DNA of 64,000 nucleotides, from NCBI RefSeq assembly GCF_000152725.1, contig NZ_CH724131.1, positions 2,391,167 through 2,455,166 of the forward strand. The letters are read 5' to 3'. This DNA is from Pseudooceanicola batsensis HTCC2597 (lineage in GTDB: Bacteria; Pseudomonadota; Alphaproteobacteria; Rhodobacterales; Rhodobacteraceae). The stretch's first letter is position 1, and each line of letters opens with the position of its first letter. The position numbers were made by a program, and so were the translations under genes. Below are positions 55,033 through 64,000 of this stretch, one piece after another. Below the pieces are notes generated by a model that made no database searches, was not told the DNA's origin, and was given only the letters and a program-made list of their open reading frames with translations.

Positions 55033-55136
55033 CGGCCATTTGCGGCAATTTCCCCCATCGCGGCATATCGCCTTGCCCGGAACCCCGCCGGAGTCTAGGA
55101 AAAGGGGCATATCGGCAAGATTGCAGGGGTTTGCGC

Positions 55137-56120
55137 ATGTCCGGACTGGTGACCATCTTTGGCGGATCTGGCTTTCTGGGGCGCTATATCGCACGGCGCA
55201 TGGCCAGGCAGGGCTGGCGGGTCCGGGTGGCCACGCGCCACCCCAACGACGCGATGTTCGTCCGGACCTATGGCGTCGTGGGCCAGGTCGAACCGATCTT
55301 CTGCAATATCCGCGACGACGATTCGGTCCGCCAGGCGCTTGGCCACAGCGATGCCGTGGTGAACTGCGTCGGCATCCTCTCCGAGAAAGGCCGGAACGGC
55401 TTCGATGCCGTCCAGGCCGAGGGCGCCGGCCGCGTCGCCCGCATCGCCGCCGAGGAAGGCGTCGACCGCATGGTACACATTTCGGCCATCGGCGCCGACG
55501 AGACCTCGGACAGCGACTATGCCCGCACCAAGGCCATGGGCGAGGCGAAGGTGCTGGAACACATGCCGGGGGCGATGATCCTGCGCCCCTCGATCATGTT
55601 CGGCGCCGAGGATGAATTCTTCAACCGCTTCGCCGGCATGACACGCTTCTCCCCCATCCTGCCCATGGTGGGCGGGCGCACCCGGTTCCAGCCGGTCTAT
55701 GTCGATGACGTGGCCGCCGCCGCCGAGATGGGCGCGCTGGGCACCGCACCGGGCGGCATCTACGAACTCGGCGGGCCCGACACCCGCACCTTCCGCGAGT
55801 TCATGCGCGAGATGCTGGCCGTCATCCATCGCCGCCGCGCCCTGATGGACCTCCCCATCTGGATGGCCAAACTGATGGCCTTCGGGCTGACCGCCGTGCA
55901 GGTCCTCTCGATCGGGCTGATCCACAATGACACTCTGACGGCCGACCAGATCGTGAACCTGCAAAGGGACAACGTGGTTTCGGGCGATCACAAGGGGTTC
56001 GACGATCTCGGCATCACCCCGACCGCGACCGAGGTGGTCCTGCCCGACTATCTCTGGCGCTTCCGTCCCTCGGGCCAGTACGACGCGATCAAGGACTCGG
56101 CGCGCAACCTCAAGGCCTGA
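55137..56120 (+). CDS. NAD-dependent epimerase, complex I NDUFA9-like
   Basis: A 327-residue atypical short-chain dehydrogenase. The N-terminal Rossmann motif is VTIFGGSGFLGRYIARRM, with NVGIL-like VVNCVGILSEKG and ISAIGADETSDSDYARTKAMGE (Tyr/Lys pair in YARTK). The C-terminal half is typical of the NDUFA9/39-kDa subunit group found with alphaproteobacterial complex I. Whether it joins complex I or acts alone is unknown. ATG 55137 is the start expected from the motif; the frame is open 111 bases further up. It converges with uppP across 23 bases. Confidence 0.85.
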   Translation: MSGLVTIFGGSGFLGRYIARRMARQGWRVRVATRHPNDAMFVRTYGVVGQVEPIFCNIRDDDSVRQALGHSDAVVNCVGILSEKGRNGFDAVQAEGAGRVARIAAEEGVDRMVHISAIGADETSDSDYARTKAMGEAKVLEHMPGAMILRPSIMFGAEDEFFNRFAGMTRFSPILPMVGGRTRFQPVYVDDVAAAAEMGALGTAPGGIYELGGPDTRTFREFMREMLAVIHRRRALMDLPIWMAKLMAFGLTAVQVLSIGLIHNDTLTADQIVNLQRDNVVSGDHKGFDDLGITPTATEVVLPDYLWRFRPSGQYDAIKDSARNLKA

Positions 56121-56143
56121 GGGCCGGCGCCGCCCCTCCGGCC

Positions 56144-56947
56144 CTACGCCAGCGACCACCAGATCAGCCCGAGGCCCAGCACCACGCGGTACACCACGTA
56201 GGGCGTGAAGCTGACCGTCCGCAGCAGCCGCATCATCAGCGCCAGCGCCAGCAGCGCCGACATGAAGGCAAAGCCGGCCGCGATCATCGCGTCCCGCGCC
56301 ACCACCGTATCGTCGGACAACAGCACATCGGCCCCCAGCAGCACGCCGCTGGCGACGATCACCGGGATCGACATGAGCATCGACAGTTTCGCCGCGTCAT
56401 GGCGCGCGTAGCCCATGAACCGGGCCCCGGTGATCACGATGCCCGAGCGCGAGGTCCCGGGGATCAGCGCCACCGCCTGCCACAACCCGAGCACCCAGGC
56501 TTCGCGCAGGGTCCAGTCCCGGTCCACCTTGATTTCTGCCCCGCGCTGATCTGCCCGCCACAGCACGATCCCGAACACCAGCATCGTCACCCCGATCACG
56601 AGCGCCGAGCGCATCAGATCGTCCAGCCCCGTCACCTTGATCGCCAGTCCGGCCAGGATGGCGGGCACGGTCGCAACGATCAGCAGAAACGCCAGACGCG
56701 CGCCCGCCGTGTCCATCCGTCCGACGACCAGGCGCGGCAGTCCCGCGGCCGCCCCGGCCACATCGCGCCGGAAATAGAGAATCACCGCCCCCAGCGTTCC
56801 GACATGCACGGCCACGTCGATCGTCTGCCCCTGATCCGCCAGCGAAGTGAGCTGGGGCAGAAGAATCAGGTGCCCGGACGACGAGATCGGAAGAAACTCC
56901 GTGATCCCCTGGATGACGGCCAGCAAGATCAGTTGGAACAGCGGCAT
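56144..56947 (-). CDS. uppP: Undecaprenyl-diphosphatase UppP (BacA)
   Basis: A 267-residue polytopic membrane phosphatase that recycles undecaprenyl pyrophosphate for peptidoglycan and surface polysaccharides. Its two catalytic motifs are QGITEFLPISSSGHL near the N-terminus and LIPGTSRSGIVITGARFMG in the middle (Glu, Ser, Arg). About eight membrane segments; standard length. ATG 56947 has AAGGAC upstream; the frame is open further to 57064. It is divergent from gltD across 218 bases. Confidence 0.96.
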   Translation of the reverse strand: MPLFQLILLAVIQGITEFLPISSSGHLILLPQLTSLADQGQTIDVAVHVGTLGAVILYFRRDVAGAAAGLPRLVVGRMDTAGARLAFLLIVATVPAILAGLAIKVTGLDDLMRSALVIGVTMLVFGIVLWRADQRGAEIKVDRDWTLREAWVLGLWQAVALIPGTSRSGIVITGARFMGYARHDAAKLSMLMSIPVIVASGVLLGADVLLSDDTVVARDAMIAAGFAFMSALLALALMMRLLRTVSFTPYVVYRVVLGLGLIWWSLA

Positions 56948-57023
56948 GAGTGTCCTTTCGCCTTTGCCCCTTGGTTTAAGCCTCTGCTCCGCAAAGGGAA
57001 GGGGTATGATAGGTTGCGATGCG

Positions 57024-57089
57024 GACCTAATTTCGCGCAGGATTTGCCGTTGCAGCGCCGTCACGCCCGAATAGCGCCCATATTAGGTC
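57024..57089. promoter_or_regulatory. Separated inverted repeat in the uppP-gltD divergent gap
   Basis: GACCTAAT (57024-57031) and ATTAGGTC (57082-57089) are perfect 8-base arms 50 bases apart. It is a possible looped operator for gltD or uppP. The 218-base gap shows no other gene. Confidence 0.3.
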
Positions 57090-57165
57090 AGCACTAGTGA
57101 CTTTTAATCCCCGGCGCTTTAGCTTATGAGGACGCTCAAGCCAGACTGACGAAGAGGATCCCGCG

Positions 57166-58602
57166 TTGGCCAAGCAACCGATGCTGAAGTTCGTGACCGT
57201 CCCCCGCGACATGCCCGAAAAGCGCGAGGCCGCGGAGCGGAACAAGGATTTCGACGAAATCTATGCCGAATACGCGGCGGCCAAGGCCGAAGAGCAGTCC
57301 GGCCGCTGTTCGCAATGCGGCGTGCCCTATTGCCAGAGCCACTGCCCCCTGCACAACAACATCCCCGACTGGCTGCGCCTGACCGCGACCAACCGGCTGG
57401 AAGAGGCCTACGAGATCAGCCAGGCCACCAACACCTTCCCCGAGATCTGCGGCCGCATCTGCCCGCAGGACCGGCTGTGCGAAGGTAACTGCGTGATCGA
57501 GAAATCAGGCCATGGCACCGTCACCATCGGGGCGGTCGAGAAATACATCACCGACACCGCCTGGGAAAAGGGTTGGGTCAAGCCTGTCACCCCGGCGATG
57601 GAGCGCGAGGAGTCCGTCGGCATCATCGGTGCCGGTCCCGGCGGCCTTGCCGCCGCCGACATGCTGCGCCGCGCCGGCGTTCAGGTGACCGTCTACGACC
57701 GCTACGACCGTGGCGGCGGGCTGATGACTTACGGCATCCCCGGCTTCAAGCTGGAAAAGGACGTCGTGATGCGCCGCATCGACCAGCTCGAACAGTCGGG
57801 CGTGCATTTCGTCATGAACTGCACCGTGGGCGAGGATATCACCTTTGCCGACCTGCGGGCGAAACATGACAAGGTCATCATCGCCACCGGCGTCTACAAG
57901 ACCCGTGAGCTGAACCAGCCCGGCGCGGAGGCCGGCGGCATCGTGCGCGCCATCGACTATCTCACCGCCTCGAACAAGGCGTCGAACTTCGGCGATAAGG
58001 TGCCGGAGTTCGAAAGCGGTGAACTGAACGCGCGCGGCAAGAAGGTGGTCGTGGTCGGCGGCGGCGACACTGCCATGGACTGCGTCCGCACCGCGATCCG
58101 CCAGGGCGCGACCAGCGTCAAATGCCTCTACCGCCGCGACCGCGCCAACATGCCCGGGAGCCAGCGCGAGGTGGCGAACGCCGAGGAGGAGGGCGTCGAA
58201 TTCGTCTGGCTCTCCAATCCGCTGAGCTTCACCGGCGACACCGTCACCGGTCTGACCATCCAGAAGATGCGCCTCGGCGCGCCTGATGCCACCGGCCGCC
58301 AGTCCCCCGAACTGATCGAGGGCAGCGATTACGCCGAGGATGCGGATCTCGTCATCAAGGCGCTCGGTTTCGAGGCCGAGGACCTGCCCGCGCTCTGGGA
58401 TCAGCCGGAACTGGCCGTGACACGCTGGGGCACCATCCGGGCCGAATTCGGCACCGGCAAGACCAGCCTCGACGGCGTCTACGCCATCGGCGACATCGTG
58501 CGCGGTGCCTCTCTCGTGGTCTGGGCCATCCGCGACGGCCGCGACTGTGCCGCGGCGTTGCTGGACGACCTGACGACAGCAAAGGCCGTTGCGGCCGAAT
58601 AA
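57166..58602 (+). CDS. gltD: Glutamate synthase small subunit
   Basis: A 478-residue NADPH-dependent subunit that passes electrons to GltB. The N-terminal cysteines (Cys48, 51, 56, 60 in CSQCGVPYCQSHC; 95, 99, 105, 109 in CGRICPQDRLCEGNC) bind two 4Fe-4S clusters. FAD motif VGIIGAGPGGLAAADMLRR and NADPH motif VVVVGGGDTAMDCVRTA follow. The start is TTG 57166 with GAGGATC upstream, since homologues begin MAKQPMLKFV; ATG 57181 is the alternative. It is separated from gltB by two GFA-family genes. Confidence 0.95.
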   Translation: MAKQPMLKFVTVPRDMPEKREAAERNKDFDEIYAEYAAAKAEEQSGRCSQCGVPYCQSHCPLHNNIPDWLRLTATNRLEEAYEISQATNTFPEICGRICPQDRLCEGNCVIEKSGHGTVTIGAVEKYITDTAWEKGWVKPVTPAMEREESVGIIGAGPGGLAAADMLRRAGVQVTVYDRYDRGGGLMTYGIPGFKLEKDVVMRRIDQLEQSGVHFVMNCTVGEDITFADLRAKHDKVIIATGVYKTRELNQPGAEAGGIVRAIDYLTASNKASNFGDKVPEFESGELNARGKKVVVVGGGDTAMDCVRTAIRQGATSVKCLYRRDRANMPGSQREVANAEEEGVEFVWLSNPLSFTGDTVTGLTIQKMRLGAPDATGRQSPELIEGSDYAEDADLVIKALGFEAEDLPALWDQPELAVTRWGTIRAEFGTGKTSLDGVYAIGDIVRGASLVVWAIRDGRDCAAALLDDLTTAKAVAAE

Positions 58603-58716
58603 CCGAGCGTTTTCAGGCGCAAGGCAATTATTTCGACCGCACGCACGACCCCGCGGGCCGCAACACCCGCAAACCTGTGATAAACCCTCTCGGATCAATC
58701 GAAAGGCCCGAGTCGC

Positions 58717-59163
58717 ATGGCACATGACGAAAAGACAGGACAATGCCTGTGCGGCGCGGTGCGCTTCACCGCGCGCAACGTGCCGGCCCGCGCCAGCATC
58801 TGCCATTGCCGGATGTGCCGCCGCTGGACCGGCTCGGCCCTCGTCGGGGTCGATGTGCCCACCAGCGACCTCGTCTGGCACGGCGAGGCGCAGATCGCGA
58901 CGCTTCAGACCAGCGACTGGGCGGAACGGGCCTGGTGCCGCCGCTGCGGGTCGAACCTCTATTTCCATTTCACGCTGAACGAAGAAAAGGCAGCCACGAC
59001 CGAGATACCGCTCGGGCTCTTCGATGAACCGGACGGATTCGAGATCGACAGCGAAATCTACGTCGACGAAAAACCCGACAGCTTCGCTTTCGAAGGGGCC
59101 GGGCATCGCAGGCTCATGACCCGCGCCGATTGCGTCGCCAGGTTCCCGGCGCTCGACTCATGA
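58717..59163 (+). CDS. GFA-family (glutathione-dependent formaldehyde-activating-like) zinc protein 1
   Basis: A 148-residue protein with the GFA/CENP-V fold. Cysteines in GQCLCGAVRF, ICHCRMCRRWTGS and WCRRCGSNLYF form the two zinc sites of the family. The family name comes from Paracoccus Gfa, whose role in glutathione-formaldehyde chemistry is disputed; most members have no known function. It lies 114 bases after gltD and overlaps the second GFA gene by 4 bases, inside the glutamate synthase operon. Confidence 0.88.
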   Translation: MAHDEKTGQCLCGAVRFTARNVPARASICHCRMCRRWTGSALVGVDVPTSDLVWHGEAQIATLQTSDWAERAWCRRCGSNLYFHFTLNEEKAATTEIPLGLFDEPDGFEIDSEIYVDEKPDSFAFEGAGHRRLMTRADCVARFPALDS

Positions 59164-59609
59164 TGCGCGACGGTCCGTTCCATGGGCGGTGCCTCTGCGG
59201 TGCGGTCCGCGTCACCGCCGCGCGTCTCGACGACGAGATCAGCGCCTGCCATTGCGACCTCTGCACCAGGTGGGGCGGCGGCGTCCAGATGGGCATCGAG
59301 GCCCCGGCCGACGGCCTCTCCATCGACGGCCCGGTCAAGGTCCACCGCTCGTCCCGCCTGGCCGAACGCGGCTGGTGCGACACCTGCGGCTCGGCCGTGT
59401 TCTTCCGTTATGTGGAAGACCGCGACACCGGCTATCTCGAACTGTCGCCGGGCCTTTTCGACAATGCCGGCGGCGCGCGGCTGACCCGTGTGGTCTATGC
59501 CGACCGCCGCCCCCACGGATACTGGCTCGAGGGCGAGGACGTCGCCCGTATCGGCCGGAAAAGCTACGAGGCGGACAACCCGCATCTCTCACAGGAGACC
59601 ACGCCATGA
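59160..59609 (+). CDS. GFA-family zinc protein 2
   Basis: A 149-residue GFA-fold protein. RCLCGAVRVTA, ACHCDLCTRWGGG and WCDTCGSAVFF are its zinc ligands. The order matches GFA protein 1 but identity looks low outside the cysteines, so the duplication is old. ATG 59160 overlaps the previous stop and its own stop overlaps gltB (both ATGA), so all three are translationally coupled. A start at 59163 would drop one Met. Function unknown. Confidence 0.88.
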   Translation: MMRDGPFHGRCLCGAVRVTAARLDDEISACHCDLCTRWGGGVQMGIEAPADGLSIDGPVKVHRSSRLAERGWCDTCGSAVFFRYVEDRDTGYLELSPGLFDNAGGARLTRVVYADRRPHGYWLEGEDVARIGRKSYEADNPHLSQETTP

Positions 59610-62600
59610 CCAAGTATGACGCAGACTGGGCACGGGCCGAAGAGGCGAAGCGCAAGTGGATGGCCGAGAACGGCCTGTATTCCGAAACCGAGGAGCATTC
59701 CTCCTGCGGGGTCGGCCTCGTCGTGTCCATCGACGGCAAGAAAAGCCGCCAGGTGGTTGAGGCCGGGATCAAGGCGCTCAAGGCGATCTGGCATCGCGGC
59801 GCGGTCGATGCCGACGGCAAGACGGGCGACGGCGCGGGCATCCACGTCCAGATCCCCGTCCCCTTCTTCTACGACCAGATCAAGCGCACCGGCCACGAAC
59901 CGCGCGAGAACGAGCTGATGGCCGTCGGCCAGGTCTTTCTCCCCCGCACCGATTTCGGCGCGCAGGAGGTCTGCCGGACCATCGTCGAGACCGAGGTCCT
60001 GCGCATGGGCTACTACATCTACGGCTGGCGCCACGTCCCGGTCGAGGTCGGGTGCCTGGGCGAAAAGGCAAACGCCACCCGCCCCGAGATCGAACAGATC
60101 CTCATTTCCAACGCCAAGGGCGTGGACGAGGAAACGTTCGAGCGGGAACTCTACGTCATCCGCCGTCGGATCGAGAAGGCCGCCGCCGCCGCCCATGTCG
60201 ACGGGCTCTACATCGCGTCGCTGTCGTGCCGGTCGATCATCTACAAGGGCATGATGCTGGCCGAGCAGGTCGCCGTCTTCTACCCCGACCTCCAGGACGA
60301 AAGGTTTGAGAGCGCCTTCGCCGTCTATCACCAGCGCTATTCCACCAACACCTTCCCGCAATGGTGGCTGGCCCAGCCCTTCCGGATGCTCGCCCACAAC
60401 GGCGAAATCAACACCATCAAGGGCAACATCAACTGGATGAAATCGCACGAGATCCGCATGGCCTCGGGCACGTTCGGGGACCTGGCGGAAGACATCAAGC
60501 CGATCATCCCGTCGGGGTCGTCCGACAGCGCCGCGCTGGACGCGGTGTTCGAGGTGCTGGTCCGCGCCGGCCGCACCGCGCCGATGGCCAAGACGATGCT
60601 GGTGCCCGAAAGCTGGTCCAAGCAGGCGCTGGAACTGCCGCAGGCCTGGCGCGACATGTATTCCTATTGCAACGGCGTGATGGAGCCCTGGGACGGCCCC
60701 GCCGCCCTGGCCATGACCGATGGCCGCTGGGTCTGCGGCGGGCTCGACCGCAACGGGTTGCGCCCGATGCGCTATGTCGTGACCGGCGACGGCCTCCTGA
60801 TTGCAGGTTCCGAGGCGGGCATGGTCCCCGCCAACGAAGGCACGGTGCGCGAAAAGGGCGCGCTCGGCCCCGGCCAGATGATCGCCGTCGACATGAAGGA
60901 GGGCAAGCTCTACCACGACGTCGAGATCAAGGACAAACTCGCCGCCTCGCAGCCCTTCGGCGAATGGGTCGGCAAGATCACCGATCTCGAGGAAGAGCTG
61001 TCCCGTCTCGAGGAAAAGCCGCTTTTCGAAGGCGCCGAGCTGCGCAAGCGCCAGATCGCTTCCGGCATGTCCATCGAGGACATCGAACAGGTTCTCGTCC
61101 CCATGGCCGAGGATGCCAAGGAGGCGCTGGCCTCGATGGGTGACGATACGCCCTCGGCCGTGCTGTCGAACAAGTACCGCAACCTGTCGCACTACTTCCG
61201 GCAGAACTTTTCGCAGGTGACGAATCCGCCGATCGACAGTCTGCGCGAATTCCGGGTGATGTCGCTGAAGACGCGGTTCGGCAATCTCAAGAACGTGCTC
61301 GACGAAAGCTCGTCCCAGACCGAGATCTTCGTGCTGGAAAGCCCCTTCGTCGCCAATGCGCAGTTCGAGGAGCTCAAGACGCACTTCGACCCCGGCCTGA
61401 GCGAGATCGACTGCACCTTCCCGGTGGACGGCGGGCCCGATGCCCTGCGCCACGCCCTGAACCGCATCCGCGCCGAGGCCGAAGAGGCGGTCAGGTCCGG
61501 GGGCGGTCACATCATCCTGACCGATCATCTTCAGGGGCCCGACAAGGTTCCGATGCCGATGATCCTCGCCACGTCCGCCGTGCACTCCTGGCTGACACAG
61601 AAGGGCCTGCGCACCTTCTGCTCGCTCGGCGTCCGGTCGGCGGAATGCCTCGATCCGCACTACTTCGCCGTGCTCATCGCCTGCGGCGCGACCATCGTGA
61701 ACGCCTATCTGGCCGAGGACACGCTGGCCGACCGGGTCAAGCGCGGCCTGCTCGACATGTCGCTGAACGAGGCGATGGCCCGCTACCGCGAGGCCATTGA
61801 TCAGGGCCTGCTCAAGATCATGTCCAAGATGGGCATCTCGGTCGTGTCCTCCTACCGGGGCGGGCTGAACTTCGAGGCCGTCGGCCTGAGCCGCGCCATG
61901 TGCGCCGAATTCTTCCCCGGCATGACCTCGCGCATTTCGGGGATCGGCGTCAGCGGCATCCAGAAGAAGGTCGAGGGGATCCACCAGAAGGGCTGGCTCT
62001 CGGGTCTCGACGTGCTGCCCATCGGCGGCTTCTACAAGGCGCGCAAATCCGGCGAAACCCACGCTTGGGAAGCGCAGACGATGCATATGATGCAGACCGC
62101 CTGCAACCGCGCCTCCTATGAGATCTGGAAGCAGTACAGCGCCCGGATGCAGGCGAATCCGCCGATCCACCTGCGCGACCTGCTGGCCATCAAGCCGCTG
62201 GGCCAGGCCGTCCCGCTGGAAGAGGTGGAAAGCATCACCTCGATCCGCAAGCGTTTCGTGACCCCCGGCATGTCGCTCGGCGCGCTGAGCCCGGAGGCGC
62301 ACAAGACGCTGAACGTCGCGATGAACCGTATCGGCGCCAAGTCCGACAGCGGCGAGGGCGGCGAGGATCCGGCGCATTTCGTGCCCGAACCCAACGGCGA
62401 CAATCCTTCGGCCAAGATCAAGCAGGTGGCCTCAGGCCGCTTCGGCGTGACGGCGGAATATCTCAACCAGTGCGAAGAACTGGAGATCAAGGTGGCCCAG
62501 GGCGCCAAGCCCGGCGAGGGCGGGCAACTGCCCGGCATGAAGGTCACCGACCTGATCGCGCGGCTGCGGCATTCGACCAAGGGCGTCACCCTGATCTCTC

Positions 62601-64000
62601 CGCCGCCGCACCATGACATTTATTCTATCGAAGACCTGGCGCAGCTGATCTACGACCTCAAGCAGATCAACCCGACCGTGAAGGTAACCGTGAAACTGGT
62701 GGCCTCCTCGGGCGTCGGCACGATCGCGGCGGGCGTGGCCAAGGCCAAGGCCGACATCATCCTGATCTCGGGTCACAACGGCGGCACCGGTGCCTCTCCG
62801 GGCACCTCGATCAAGTTCGCGGGCCTGCCGTGGGAAATGGGCCTGACCGAAGCGCACCAGGTGCTCGCGATGAACAACCTCCGCTCCCGCGTCACCCTGC
62901 GGACCGACGGCGGGCTGCGCACCGGTCGCGACATCGTCATGGCCGCGATGATGGGGGCCGAGGAATACGGCATCGGCACCGCCGCCCTGATCGCCATGGG
63001 TTGCATCATGGTGCGCCAGTGCCAGTCCAACACCTGCCCGGTCGGAGTCTGCACGCAGGACGATTCCTTGCGCGCCAAGTTCACCGGCAACGCGGACAAG
63101 GTGGTCAATCTCATCACCTTCTACGCCCAGGAGGTCCGCGAGATCCTCGCCTCGATCGGGGCCCGGTCGCTGGATGAGGTCATCGGCCGGGCCGACCTGC
63201 TCAGCCAGGTGTCGCGCGGCGCAGATCACCTCGACGATCTCGACCTCAACCCGCTGCTGATCACGGTCGATGGCTCGAAGAACATCGTCTACGACCGCGA
63301 GAAGGACAGGAACGAAGTGGACGACACGCTGGACGTGGAAATCGTGCGCGATGCTGCCCGGTTCCTGCGCGACGGCGAGAAGATGCAGCTGAGCTACGCG
63401 GTGCAGAACACGCATCGGTCGGTCGGCACGCGGACCTCGTCGCACATCGTGCGGAACTTCGGCATGCGCAATGCGCTCCAGCCCGATCACCTGACGGTCA
63501 AGCTGTCCGGCTCGGCCGGCCAGTCGCTCGGTGCCTTCGCGGCGCCGGGGCTCAAGATCGAGGTAATGGGCGAGGCCAACGACTATGTCGGCAAGGGCCT
63601 GTCGGGCGGCATCGTCGTGGTGCGTCCGCCGATGGAAAGCCCGCTGACCGCCTCCGAGAACACGATCATCGGCAACACCGTGCTCTACGGCGCGACCGAC
63701 GGCTTCCTCTTCGCGGCCGGTCGCGCGGGCGAACGTTTTGCCGTCCGGAACTCGGGCGCCACGGTGGTCATAGAGGGCTGCGGGTCGAACGGCTGCGAAT
63801 ACATGACCGGCGGCGTCGCCGTGATCCTGGGCAGCGTGGGGCCGAACTTCGGCGCGGGCATGACCGGCGGCATGGCCTATCTTCATGACCCCGAGAACCT
63901 TGCAGAGACCTTGATGAACAAGGAAACGCTGGTCACCTGCCCGGTCACCGTCGATCACTGGCAGGACCAGCTGCGCGGCCTGATCGAACGGCACGCCGCG
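59606..64000 (+). CDS. gltB: Glutamate synthase large subunit (partial, runs off the end)
   Basis: 1465 codons are present and still open at the window end; full GltB is about 1510 residues. The order is: propeptide (33 residues), class II amidotransferase from Cys34 (HSSCGVGLVV), central domain, FMN synthase domain with GAKPGEGGQLPGMKV and SGHNGGTGASPGTSIKF, 3Fe-4S cysteines in GCIMVRQCQSNTCPVGVCTQ, then the GXGXG beta-helix (GLSGGIVVVRPP, GGVAVILGSVGPNFGAGMTGG). With GltD it makes two glutamates from glutamine and 2-oxoglutarate. The same three activities are encoded separately by glxB, glxD and glxC about 8 kb upstream. Confidence 0.97.
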   Translation, partial: MTKYDADWARAEEAKRKWMAENGLYSETEEHSSCGVGLVVSIDGKKSRQVVEAGIKALKAIWHRGAVDADGKTGDGAGIHVQIPVPFFYDQIKRTGHEPRENELMAVGQVFLPRTDFGAQEVCRTIVETEVLRMGYYIYGWRHVPVEVGCLGEKANATRPEIEQILISNAKGVDEETFERELYVIRRRIEKAAAAAHVDGLYIASLSCRSIIYKGMMLAEQVAVFYPDLQDERFESAFAVYHQRYSTNTFPQWWLAQPFRMLAHNGEINTIKGNINWMKSHEIRMASGTFGDLAEDIKPIIPSGSSDSAALDAVFEVLVRAGRTAPMAKTMLVPESWSKQALELPQAWRDMYSYCNGVMEPWDGPAALAMTDGRWVCGGLDRNGLRPMRYVVTGDGLLIAGSEAGMVPANEGTVREKGALGPGQMIAVDMKEGKLYHDVEIKDKLAASQPFGEWVGKITDLEEELSRLEEKPLFEGAELRKRQIASGMSIEDIEQVLVPMAEDAKEALASMGDDTPSAVLSNKYRNLSHYFRQNFSQVTNPPIDSLREFRVMSLKTRFGNLKNVLDESSSQTEIFVLESPFVANAQFEELKTHFDPGLSEIDCTFPVDGGPDALRHALNRIRAEAEEAVRSGGGHIILTDHLQGPDKVPMPMILATSAVHSWLTQKGLRTFCSLGVRSAECLDPHYFAVLIACGATIVNAYLAEDTLADRVKRGLLDMSLNEAMARYREAIDQGLLKIMSKMGISVVSSYRGGLNFEAVGLSRAMCAEFFPGMTSRISGIGVSGIQKKVEGIHQKGWLSGLDVLPIGGFYKARKSGETHAWEAQTMHMMQTACNRASYEIWKQYSARMQANPPIHLRDLLAIKPLGQAVPLEEVESITSIRKRFVTPGMSLGALSPEAHKTLNVAMNRIGAKSDSGEGGEDPAHFVPEPNGDNPSAKIKQVASGRFGVTAEYLNQCEELEIKVAQGAKPGEGGQLPGMKVTDLIARLRHSTKGVTLISPPPHHDIYSIEDLAQLIYDLKQINPTVKVTVKLVASSGVGTIAAGVAKAKADIILISGHNGGTGASPGTSIKFAGLPWEMGLTEAHQVLAMNNLRSRVTLRTDGGLRTGRDIVMAAMMGAEEYGIGTAALIAMGCIMVRQCQSNTCPVGVCTQDDSLRAKFTGNADKVVNLITFYAQEVREILASIGARSLDEVIGRADLLSQVSRGADHLDDLDLNPLLITVDGSKNIVYDREKDRNEVDDTLDVEIVRDAARFLRDGEKMQLSYAVQNTHRSVGTRTSSHIVRNFGMRNALQPDHLTVKLSGSAGQSLGAFAAPGLKIEVMGEANDYVGKGLSGGIVVVRPPMESPLTASENTIIGNTVLYGATDGFLFAAGRAGERFAVRNSGATVVIEGCGSNGCEYMTGGVAVILGSVGPNFGAGMTGGMAYLHDPENLAETLMNKETLVTCPVTVDHWQDQLRGLIERHAA

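Noticed and set aside
59564..62377. A 937-codon open frame on the minus strand opposite gltB.
   Set aside because: Same cause: antisense of a GC-rich gene. The gltB motifs on the plus strand are unambiguous.

Overview
The window looks like chromosome of a high-GC marine alphaproteobacterium of the Rhodobacteraceae (Roseobacter group). This rests on the gene families and their order (lptC-lptA-lptB-hpf-ptsN, dnaK-dnaJ behind an alphaproteobacterial RpoH-type promoter, gltD and gltB, an NDUFA9-like epimerase beside uppP), on short dispersed palindromes resembling those I know from roseobacters, and on very dense coding. I saw no insertion sequence, prophage, CRISPR array or rRNA. The one RNA gene I found is a tRNA-Leu(CAG). 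No gap between genes exceeds about 280 bases.

Layout. (1) 0-1.8 kb: the first codons of a probable MarR-family regulator, ilvE, and a NahD/DsbA-like isomerase. (2) 1.9-16.4 kb: an ectoine/5-hydroxyectoine catabolic locus. On the minus strand, in transcription order, are eutB-eutC-doeX-doeC-doeD followed by an ABC importer (ATPase, binding protein, a DUF1330 protein and two enlarged permeases). On the plus strand, divergently, are doeA, an M20-type deacetylase (DoeB2-like) and an FCD-type GntR regulator. The 182-base divergent promoter carries two copies of a 12-base palindrome and a third 10-base-arm inverted repeat. (3) 16.4-23.3 kb: a putrescine module with potFGHI order, a PuuB-like FAD oxidase, and a divergent spuC-like transaminase. 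(4) 23.4-32.7 kb: two overlapping half-permeases, an EamA exporter, malonyl-CoA synthetase, radC with a CtrA-like box, dnaK-dnaJ, alkB and an SH3 protein. (5) 32.7-43.2 kb: a surface-polysaccharide block with a KpsM-type permease, cysQ, galU, galE, four glycosyltransferases and a two-part sulfotransferase. Together these suggest a sulfated polysaccharide. (6) 43.2-47.0 kb: ptsN, hpf, lptB, lptA, lptC and ribonuclease D. (7) 47.2-49.5 kb: katG with a strong terminator. (8) 49.7-54.7 kb: a cupin-XRE regulator, a glutamate synthase split into three proteins (glxB, glxC, glxD) and a type III glutamine synthetase (glnT). (9) 54.8-64 kb: tRNA-Leu, an NDUFA9-like epimerase, uppP, then gltD, two GFA-family genes and gltB, which runs off the end.

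How the parts fit. Much of the window handles nitrogen-rich compounds. Ectoine would be imported, opened by DoeA, deacetylated, transaminated by DoeD and oxidised by DoeC to aspartate. Putrescine would be imported by PotFGHI and transaminated or oxidised. The glx/glnT operon probably forms and rearranges gamma-glutamyl amides of an amine I cannot identify, and GltBD takes the nitrogen into glutamate. The features most worth following up are the enlarged ABC permeases in the ectoine locus, its doubly palindromic promoter, the glxBCD-glnT operon with its phased repeats, the putative sulfated-polysaccharide locus, two CtrA-type boxes, and a 23-base element found about 50 bases after two stop codons.
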